From Arthrinium phaeospermum (lineage: Eukaryota > Ascomycota > Sordariomycetes > Amphisphaeriales > Apiosporaceae): DNA of 64,000 nucleotides. This document shows positions 55,981-64,000 of this stretch, piece by piece (within the stretch, counting starts at the first letter, position 1; each line of letters opens with the position of its first letter). Location: contig QYRS01000005.1 of assembly GCA_006503535.1 (NCBI GenBank), positions 2,914,001 to 2,978,000 on the forward strand, written 5' to 3'. The notes beneath the pieces are model-generated. The model did no database searches. It worked only from the letters and a program-made list of their open reading frames with translations, and had not been told where the DNA came from. The position numbers were made by a program, and so were the translations under genes.

Positions 55981-57189
55981 ATGGCCACCGGCGACATCCC
56001 CACCACCCAGCTCCTAATCTCCTCCGGCAACGGCCCAGTCTCCCGCACCGTCCTGCAAACCCCGCTCCGCGACGCCGAGCCGTCCGAGATCCCCGTCATC
56101 GACGTCTCCGGCCTCTCCAGCCCCTCGCTGCCCGACCGGCAAGCCGTCGCGCGCCAGATCCGCGACGCGGCGACCAACACGGGCTTCTTCTACATCTCCA
56201 GCCACGGGATCCCGCGCCCGACGACCGAGGCGGCGCACCGGGCCTGCCTCGACTTCTTCCGGCAGCCGGCCGAGGTGAAAATGCGCGCCAGCATCGACCG
56301 CTCGCGCCGCTTCAACGGCTACAAGCCGCCGGCGACGCTGCGCATCAACCCCTTTGAGTCGGTCGACGTGCGCGAGAGCTTCTCGTGGGTCTACGATCCG
56401 CGCTTCGACCCCTCCGTGGCGGACGTCTCTCAGATCCCGCCCGAGGCCGCGGCGCACCTGAGCCCGGAGGATTCCCCTGGGAGGCTACGGCCAACTTGCC
56501 GCAGTTCAAGGCCGCCATCGTGGACTACTGGCGCGCCTGCCTGGGGTTGGCCCGCGCGCTGGTCCGGGCCTTTGCCTTGGCCCTCGATTTGGACGAGCAC
56601 TTCTTCGACTCCAAGGTGACCTACCCGGACGCCGTGCTGGCTATGAACTACTACCCGCCCATCCCCAAGCCCAAGGGGGACGAAGCTTCGGCTAGGCCCC
56701 AATCAGAGCAGGAGGTTTCCATCGGGTCGCACACGGATTTCCAGCTGTTCACCATCCTCTGGCAAGACAACGGGGTCTGCAGGTCCTGAACCGACAGGGC
56801 CAGTGGATCAACGCGAAGCCGATTGAAGGCACCCTCGTAAGTTAAGTCTTGTTTTTTTTCCTAAGATGAGACACGGCTAACTGACACATCGCCAGGTGGT
56901 CAACATCGCCGACTACCTGCAGCGCATCACCAACGACCAGTACATCAGCACGGTGCACCGGGCGCAGAACTGGAGCGGGCGCGAGCGCGTCAGCATGCCC
57001 TTCTTCGTCGGCTTCAACTGGGACGAGAGCTGCGGCGTCCTCGACAGCTGCGTCGCTGAGGGCGAGGCCAGGCGCTACGACGAGATCAGCTGCGCCGAGT
57101 GGGTCACGCGGCGGGCCAGGGCCATGTACCGGACGGACGGGTTCGCGGGTGATGGCAAAGTGGTGGCGGTATCTTCTTCTTCTGCTTGA
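55981..57189 (+). CDS. Fe(II)/2-oxoglutarate-type dioxygenase (isopenicillin-N-synthase-like); two frameshifts
   Basis: Two exons, 55981-56836 and 56896-57189. One base is missing near 56472-56478 (before FPWEATANLPQF) and one in the G run near 56772-56777 (before LQVLNRQGQW). Allowing both gives 383 residues. The DIOX_N domain includes IPVIDVSGL and TGFFYISSHGIP. The iron ligands are H251 and D253 (GSHTDFQLFTILWQD) and H307 (STVHRAQ), with R317/S319 (ERVSMPFF) for the cosubstrate. A DVRESFSW motif of the IPNS-like family lies between the domains. It is clearly related to, but distinct from, the dioxygenase at 51869-53293, with different exon structure. No signal peptide. It follows the permease in the same direction. 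Confidence 0.86.
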
Positions 57190-57377
57190 TTGTACGGGAA
57201 TGTATCAAGCTGGGGAAGAGCCCCTAAACGAGTGTATGGCAGACCATCCCTGACTAGATATTGAAGATCCACATTCAAGGTCCAAAACCAGAAAGTCTCG
57301 CCTCCCTCTGCTTAAAGCCCGCGTGCATCCATGATATATGATCGACCTGAGTCTTGGAAACCAGAACAGCTCCAGAA

Positions 57378-57821
57378 TTAGAACTCGCAGTGGAACGAGG
57401 CGAAGTCGTTCGCACGCAGGCCCAAGTTGCCGTTCTTGGCAACTTTGCAATGACACCCGACCCCCGCGCCAGTCTTCTTCTTGGGGTACCAGCCACAGCC
57501 ATAGCCTCCGCCGCCAGAGACATTCCAGGATGGTGCATGTTTCTCCCAGTACTGTTCCATTTCCAATCAGATATTGCCTTCCTAGGCCAGTGGGAGGCTT
57601 GGGGGAGCCAGCAAAGCTACCAGTTCCGGGAAGACCTCGTCAATCTTGTGATCACAGCCTGTGTAACCGTCACAGATCTTGGCGGTGCAGCAAGCCCGAG
57701 AATCCAGCCCTGAATGCACGGTTAGCATGTCCAGCAGTCCATGAAAAGTCGCTTGCGCATCTTGCCCCTATTTACCTGTAGCTGAGTTGCTGAGGGTCGC
57801 ATGATACAGCCAGGCACGCAT
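57378..57821 (-). CDS. possible small cysteine-rich protein, uncertain exon structure
   Basis: The last exon, from about 57540 down to the TAA at 57378, encodes a Gly/Cys-rich tail: YWEKHAPSWNVSGGGG, GCGWYPKKK and GCHCKV, ending FASFHCEF. Further upstream on the same strand another Cys-rich stretch reads RACCTAKICDGYTGCDHK, reachable from an ATG at 57821 through a GTAAAT donor and a TTCAG acceptor near 57711. A second intron must join the two parts; its borders are unclear to me. The chosen start has no good signal peptide, so the true N-terminus may be elsewhere. Spaced cysteines and small size suggest a secreted peptide. It may equally be a remnant. Confidence 0.35.
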
Positions 57822-58859
57822 GGTATGATTTGGAAAAAGGAAGAATAGGGGTCCTACTGATTTGTCAGTTTCTGATCACTGCCTCTCTAGGATAAACCAG
57901 AAATAGGAACAAACTCGCGTACAAACTCGCGTACAAACTCGCGTACAAATAGATATACCTAATTAGCGTCACGCAGGCGTCAAATCATATTGTATATAGA
58001 TCCGCTGCGTACAGCCCTCCAATCAGCCAGCACTTTGCCAAGAGCAAACATCATTTCGGTTATGAGACCGCTACGTAGCATTGTACGGTGTATTCCGCTT
58101 CCATACAACTGCTACCTAGTTGCATGGAAAATCAGATCTCATAAGGTCCAGGCTCGAGTTGCGTTTCCCCTCTTCACAAAAGTACCGTATCCATTCAACA
58201 ATAGCTTTGCTGCTATGAACCCAGAAATTGGGATTCCGCGCTTGCCATATGAAGTACCCTTGGCAGTACCTTCCTGGTGTCATTTAATAGGCTAATATCA
58301 ACCTTGCAAGCGATCCTTCTCGCAAGATAGCACCTTGGATGTCTTTCTCATTTTCTCGTAGGTTGTACATGGATGCGTAAGGCTGAGGTCTTGTCATCGG
58401 CGACCACGCGATGCCGTCTGAAGCAAGCAAAAAAGAACCCTTGTTGCGTTTCCTCGTCTTCCTCCACGTCCTCCAACTCCATGCTGCCAAGAGATCAAAT
58501 TTACCAATGGCAGGGCGCCGCGGGGTTCTCGATCAAGAGCCGGCAGATAGCCAAGAGGTGTCGTTTGAAAGGAAAGGCGGCTCAGGTGGGCGTAAGCACT
58601 GCCGTGGGCAACAACTTTGAAGAAGGCCTATTGGGCGGACTCGCATTCACTGGACGCCACTTACCATATCCCCGGCTCTTGGCAGCTGCGGTGGGATTGT
58701 GAATTCATCTCCACTGCCCCTCCATAACGCAAGCAACAGACAAGGCTCGATCGCATTCGAGATACCCGATCGCCAACCTTTCTTGTTTCGGCTTGGCGAG
58801 CACCTTTGGTTCCGAACTCAGGCTAATGCCGACCATGGTATGGGACAGAGAGTGTAGGC
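57822..58859. other. intergenic
   Basis: AT-richer sequence with a short tandem repeat (listed separately). Frames near 58284-58702 have no motif I recognise; they may be decayed coding text. Confidence 0.45.
57909..57949 (+). repeat. 12-bp tandem repeat, three full units
   Basis: ACAAACTCGCGT repeats exactly at 57909-57920, 57921-57932 and 57933-57944, followed by a partial unit (ACAAA). Confidence 0.9.
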
Positions 58860-59186
58860 CTGGATGCCGCGATAGCCGGTCTCGTCTCATTGGGCTTTCA
58901 GATCACCGGCGGCATCGGAAGTTACCTTGATGCGTGTCGCTGCTCTTGACACAATCAAATTAAGTCAAGTCCGCCACCTCCCGCAATTCCTTCCAGGCCC
59001 AGCGACATGATTCCTCAATTACGAAGAGCACATTGAGAAGAATACTCAGTGCTCTAAGGAGGAGCTACAGACCCTGCAATACTGCGACCTGGCGGCAGCG
59101 AATAAAGAACGAGAAGGGGAAACTCATCTACTCATTAGATCGCCCCAGAGTCCAACGGATCATCCAGCGGCTATAGAACGCTAATA
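58860..59186 (+). pseudogene. remnant of a fungal NLR/STAND N-terminal domain
   Basis: At 58860 the text DAAIAGLVSLGFQITGGIGS is the typical opening of the N-terminal domain found before NACHT/STAND modules in ascomycete NLR-like proteins. A second piece near 59079-59170 in a different frame reads TWRQRIKNEKGKLIYSLDRP and VQRIIQRL, the conserved end of the same domain. The middle is broken by frame changes, a stop follows directly (TAG at 59171), and no NACHT or repeat domain follows. The order and spacing (about 100 codons) fit one decayed domain. These proteins act in incompatibility and self/non-self cell death, like the HET gene that follows. Confidence 0.55.
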
Positions 59187-60096
59187 GAACTTGATAGCTC
59201 ACTTAAGCTATATTAAGGCTACCAAATGATATATTTAATATAGTTCCTGCAGATACTCCGGTCCACTAAAGGGGCTGTGGCACTAGTTGCAGCTTGAATC
59301 GCCGTTTCTCTCTTTATTATACGAAACGGACGTCCAGTGTGGCCTATGGATGGCAACGGTGGCGCTTTGTGATACCACACTTGCTGTTTGCTGCCGCCTC
59401 GGCAGATCCGGCTGCCCAACATCCGACAAGACCTGACCGTTTGTAACATTTTGACGCCTCTCGCTGATGTTAGGTCATGCAACGACGACGAAAAAGAAAA
59501 CTCCGGTAATCCGAAGCGATATACATTTAGAATCACAGCCTCATGTCAGTTTAAGCTTGTACGGAGGGCTGTTTGGCAAGGCTTCTCTATGTTTAGAAAA
59601 CAGTCTGCCCATCTCCTTCACTGTCGTAACACCTACCAATAGGCATTCGAATTAAAAAAAAAGGGGGGGAGCAAATGAAATCATGGCCACTGCATTACTT
59701 TGGCTTGGCTCGTCCGAATCCTTCTGTGATTGGTGCGAGAACGATCACTTATTCTATTTTCTTCCACTGATAATCGGCCATGGATTCATACAGGGGAAAC
59801 AAAAGTTTGATGTATGCCTCCCACAGCCTTATTAAGCTGGTGTGAGGCCCAGACCCTGAATGCCTGATCACTTGAGTTTATCACATTTCCTGCTTCCCCT
59901 GGACATCTCGAGTTTCTCTCTTTGGGGACATTCTGCTTTCTGTGAGTCTTTTGCTTCTGCTGGCTTTGGCTGGTATGGAACAGAAAGTTCAACACCAAAA
60001 CGGAAACCTCGAGCTTCTTTAGATTCCGATCCGACAAGACTTCCTGCCTCTCTCACTTGTTCTCCTTCTAAGTCTTGTATCTAATTAGAAGCCAAA
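59187..60096. other. intergenic, AT-rich
   Basis: AT-rich, with an A-run then G-run at 59654-59668. No frame with recognisable content; the 3' end is the promoter side of the HET gene. Confidence 0.5.
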
Positions 60097-63084
60097 ATGT
60101 CTCCCTTCATTAAGAAGCCAGTTGGTCTCTGTAAAAAGTGTTCCAACATGGATTTCGACCGATTCCGTTCGCCAACTACGTCAAGTTCCAGCTCAAGCAC
60201 TGATGCTCCCGAAATCATCATCTCCCTCTTCCATGTCATCAAGAATCGCCAAAAGAGGGAAGAAGCATCAAGATGATGGCTGCAAGTTTGTGGCTTATTG
60301 TTTGACGTTATCTCAATTCATGATCCGTTTGAGCACCCAGCAATCAAAAAGCACATGCCCAAAGATCTTCGGAGCAAGTCCTTCAAGGCATGGGCGGAGG
60401 GAATCAAGTGGCATGAAAAAATCCTGAAGAAGGATAACAACCCTTCGGCGAAAGTCTTGACGAAATCGAACTCCGAGCCAATGAGTCCGACCCAAACGGG
60501 CTTCCTATGGCCGATAACAGAAGAAGCCTGGAAGTTGCCCAAAGCGCTTTTGTCGTTGGCACTGCTTTCGCGGGTGGCGCAGCTGGCGGCGCAGCTGCAT
60601 CGCAAGGACGGAACGAGGATCCAGATCGCCCAGTCTGATCTGACCAGCGCTAGTGCGATACTTGTTTCTACTATGGCGGCACTGAAGAAGAATAAACTTC
60701 CGGTCGTGGTCACCATCAAGGTACACAATACCCAGGAGAATGGCCTTCTGCACGTTGCAGTGGTAGGATTTGGAAACGGGGTGCGGGCGCCCATATCGAT
60801 CCTCAGCTCATTCAACCTCCGAGTCGCGTCGGACTACCAGAAATACGGACTGAGTCTGACGTATGGCAAAATCCTCACGGACAAGGTCAACGTCGAAGTC
60901 GACTGCCGCAAGTGGATGGACCATTGCCGTGGAAGCCACGAGCACCTTTGTGCAAGCCGGATTGGTCTACCAAGCTACCTCCCCCTGGGGGAGAGGACTT
61001 TCGACTAGTCGAGATACGAGGAAGACGACAGGTTCAGGGTCCTCCAGGCAGAGAATATCAGCCGCGACTTGTCGAAGCGGAAGGAGGACACACTAGAGTA
61101 TGCCGCTCTCCTACGTTTGGGGCGAAGCCGGGAACAGGACCCTGCACCTCCGAGAGCAGGATATCGAGGCTCTCGGCCGATGGACCTCGCCAGATCGATT
61201 GGGAAAGACGGTGAAAGATGCCATGGAAGTCACCAAGCGTCTAGGTATGCGATACATCTGGGTCGATAGCCTCTGTGTCATCCAGGGTGACCGACGCGGC
61301 CGTCAGAAATCGCAGATCACCCAGATGGACAGTATCTACGGCCATGCCTCAGTTACCATTGTTGCAGCAGCCGGGGAAGACGCCAACGCTGGTCTGGCGG
61401 GCGTATCCTCTTCACGAGAGGCTCAGCAGGTGCCCGAGAAGTGGAAAGAGACATCAACATCCTACTACCCGTGGAGTACGCGTCCTACGGCAAGTGGATA
61501 CTCGGGGCTGGACGCTCCAAGAGAAGCTTCTGTCCAAGAGAAAGCTTGTATCGGAGAGACCTTTGCCAGTTTCCATTGCGGACAAGAGGTTCTTCGTGAA
61601 GATATGCCGGCAGTCCACGCAGGAAATGGCCCACCCCGATTCCTTGCCTTTCGATGCCCTACTATAAGACTAGCCAAATCAAGAGGAACTGGCAAGGTGA
61701 CCCAATCCTATTGCGGTCGTCCTTTTTCGACGAGTACGCAAAGCTACTGGAGCAGTACACTAGTCGAATGTCCGACTCTAACGACATTCTCAATGGCGTA
61801 CTAGGGCTTTTAGCAGTACTAGAAGCCATGAGAAGTCCGGTCGCAGAACCTTCTGTGTCAACACAGAGACTCGGAAGAAGGAAAGCCGCACTCTATACGG
61901 CCTGCCGGAGGAGTACCTCGACCTCGCGTTATTGTGGCAGCCTCCGGCAGATTCATATACACATTTGACCCGGAGAGTGGAAAGTACCTACCCCAGCTGG
62001 TCATGGGCAGATGGGATGTCAATAAAGGTCGATTCCGAAGTAATGTATACGAAGCCCGGCCAGGGGTTCGTATGGAAGAGACTTTCCGGGTGTTGGATGA
62101 CTACGACTGTTCTCCTCGGAAGTTCTTAGCGACGGGCCATAATGCCGAGGAGCGCGTCAAGCCATTGGTGATGTGGTACAAGTGGTTTGAACCACTGAAG
62201 CGGTCGCAGAGAGGGCCGGGGTTTGTAGAGGGATCACCGCCACTGTCTCAGAGATCGACTGTTCTCCTCGGAAGTTCTTAGCGACGGGCCATAATGCCGA
62301 GGAGCGCGTCAAGCCATTGGTGATGTGGTACAAGTGGTTTGAACCACTGAAGCGGTCGCAGAGAGGGCCGGGGTTTGTAGAGGGATCACCGCCACTGTCC
62401 TCAGAGATGCCGAAAACGGGACCAATGAGAGTGCCACCAGTGCCCTCGAAGCCGATCACTCTCAGAAGTCCTGAGCCAGCAAAGACTCCTGAGCCGGTAG
62501 GCAAGCTAGTTCCGGTGAATGGCCACGGTCTAGGCATAGCCTTTGATGATCGGGATTCAGCGGTACAACTGGAATTTCTCCGACGGGCTCGCCAGTGGAG
62601 CAGCACTCGGACAGACCCAGACGCAGACCTGGGGCCACCTCAGGTGCCGGAGGGCGCTCCACTTAAGGGTTGCCATATAGTGTGCGAGACACAGGCAGCG
62701 TCATTTCGGCTTCGCCATAAAGCGCCAAGAGAAGAACACATCTGGACAAAAGGCGAGGGCGGGGAGGCAGTAAAGGCCAAGACGCTCTTAATCAAGGAAG
62801 CCAAGATCTTGGACGACGCCGACAACGTCGTAGGCCACGTGATTCCCACAGACCACGGCAAGGACATCGCGGCCCACGCATACGATTTCGTGCTTCTTTC
62901 CGAGTCCCAGTACTACTGGGGCAACGATCCCAGAATCAACATCGTAGGGTTTCCCATGTACAATGTCATGGTTGTGGAATGGGACGAGGATGGGTTATTT
63001 GCTCAGAGGGCCGGCATAGGCGAAATATCCAAGGTGGCTTGGCACGCCGGTAATCCGACTATGAAATGCGTGGTGCTCAAATGA
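60097..63084 (+). pseudogene. HET-domain (heterokaryon incompatibility-type) gene, multiply frameshifted
   Basis: The HET core is unmistakable: LSYVWGEAGNRTLHLREQDI near 61106, RYIWVDSLCVIQGD near 61250, MDSIYGHASVTIVAA near 61325, GWTLQEKLLSKRKL near 61490, EQYTSRMSDSNDILN near 61752 and the YPSWSWA block near 61990. The start (LCKKCSNMDFDRF) and CKFxxxCGLL text near 60285 give the paired-cysteine N-terminus common in this group. The tail is intact to the stop at 63084 (GIGEISKVAWHAG). At least eight frame changes occur between 60200 and 62100, and a 152-base tandem duplication at 62105-62408 introduces a stop. HET proteins trigger cell death on fusion of unlike strains. As written it cannot give a full product: a pseudogene, or a region of poor consensus. 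Confidence 0.8.
62105..62408 (+). repeat. near-perfect 152-bp tandem duplication in HET gene
   Basis: Units 62105-62256 and 62257-62408 begin with GACTGTTCTCCTCGG and run to CACTGTC(C)TCAGAGAT. The only difference I see is one C near the end. The first unit ends in a stop when read on, while the second connects to the intact C-terminal frame. Confidence 0.92.
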
Positions 63085-64000
63085 TGACGGGCCCCATTTG
63101 CACTCGCCAGGTCGATTCATTTCGGCTTTCGACGCAGAAGTGAGGAGAACAGTTACGAGATCACGAGATCACTCAGGCTGGCTTGGGGGTCGCTCGCTGT
63201 CCCTGGACTTCTGGAACTAATGCTGATTTCTGCGAACGGAAGAGAAGTTGGAACAACTCTCCGATTCCAGCTTGACGGGTGCCGGGATAAGAAAGGGGGA
63301 AGAAATTGGGGTTCGGTAGTACGAATAGGATGTCGAGAAAAGAAACGCTCACAAGGTGTGTATAATTAGAGTACTGTCTTTACCAACTAGATTTGATTTT
63401 TCCCGATTGCAAGGAACCCTGGCATGCTGAGCTTTGCCAGGTAAAGAAGTTGTCTTGAGAATTTATTTACAATAAGTAGTCTTCGTTACGGCGACTAGAA
63501 CTGGAACTGCGTATGATATGAGCCTTTCCCAAAATAGAAAAATGCCAGCTTCAGGAATGAAACGTACAGTAGGATAACGCCATATAGTTATAGCTAACAA
63601 TTCTTGCAGTACTTTCATATGTGTGGGGAAGTGGTAAACAAATAGCTGGGCACGTGTCTTGGAGGATGATTCTGCATGCGCCCGTGATCGCTTTGGTCTG
63701 TCCTGGTTCTTGGCGCCCGTCAAAGGTATCAAGTCGTCCTCGAAGATGTGATAGGGCGATTTCGCCCAGAAGTCTTTGAGATATCGCCTTCGTGATCGTA
63801 TCCCACTTGTAGCCATAGACGAAAGCCAGGGTCAAAACTCGAACGCAGGCCCAAAACATCTCTGGTCGAGACATTTTGGGATATTCGATTGTTTCAAACG
63901 GCTGATCAGGCTGTGTTGAAAGGTCCACTACGCCACGTACGTATGCATATGCATACCGCCCACGTTACGAACTCGACCCTATTGGCGCGAGTGTGGCTTA
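63085..64000. other. right edge, no supported gene
   Basis: Two overlapping minus-strand frames (63463-63816 and 63551-63928) contain protein-like text such as PFETIEYPKMSRPEMFWACV, YLKDFWAKSPYHIFEDDL and ITIWRYPTVRFIPEAGIF. They may be one decayed or multi-exon gene running to the left, but I do not recognise it and cannot set borders. Confidence 0.35.

Noticed and set aside
1..64000. CRISPR arrays, insertion sequences, LTR or TIR transposons, rRNA
   Set aside because: No regularly spaced repeats, transposase or reverse-transcriptase motifs, long terminal repeats or rRNA stretches were seen; the short tandem repeats found are too small and not spaced.

Overview
The window looks like nuclear DNA of a filamentous ascomycete (Pezizomycotina, probably a Sordariomycete). 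Genes carry short GT-AG introns of about 50-150 bases with CTNAC/CTRAY-like branch points, coding regions are GC-rich, some promoters have TATA boxes, and there are fungal marker families: a HET domain, a Crh-type GH16 with a GPI-anchor tail, DUF6604, an Aro8-type aminotransferase, and a Fen2/Dal5-type permease. Genes lie on both strands with no operons. The class assignment is inference from family content; no rRNA or barcode gene is present.

Layout, left part (1-21.2 kb): the N-terminal two thirds of a phosphotransferase-like kinase cut by the window edge; a secreted GH92 alpha-mannosidase; a DAO-family flavin oxidoreductase; an allantoinase with GATA motifs upstream; a badly broken full-size ABCG transporter with an internal tandem duplication; and a small RRM protein with three C-terminal repeats. 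Middle part (22.4-49.5 kb): a small secreted protein, a possible two-exon small gene, a tRNA-like Pol III element, an intronless GH94 phosphorylase-type enzyme, an aromatic/kynurenine-type aminotransferase, a Crh-type GH16 cell-wall transglycosylase, a long coiled-coil protein with a myristoylation-type N-terminus, a single-pass membrane protein, a DUF6604 protein of about 1,139 residues, and a secreted beta-helix protein. Right part (49.7-64 kb): a paralogue of the first kinase, then two Fe(II)/2-oxoglutarate-type dioxygenases flanking an ACS-family permease around a shared divergent promoter, then a degraded NLR N-terminal fragment and a broken HET gene with a second internal tandem duplication.

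The strongest global signal is that many genes in the outer parts are whole except for single-base losses, mostly in G or C runs, while about 13 kb of coding sequence in the middle shows none. When one base is allowed at each site, exon sums become divisible by three and the family motifs read through. This fits consensus homopolymer under-calling at least as well as gene decay. The ABCG and HET genes have many more indels plus a duplicated stretch of about 150 bp each, and could be real pseudogenes or misassembled regions.

Biologically, the most interesting groups are the dioxygenase/permease/dioxygenase cluster with its neighbouring kinase (49.7-57.2 kb), the GH94 gene, the aminotransferase with a possible alternative mitochondrial start, and the helically phased TGACAG array upstream of the coiled-coil gene.
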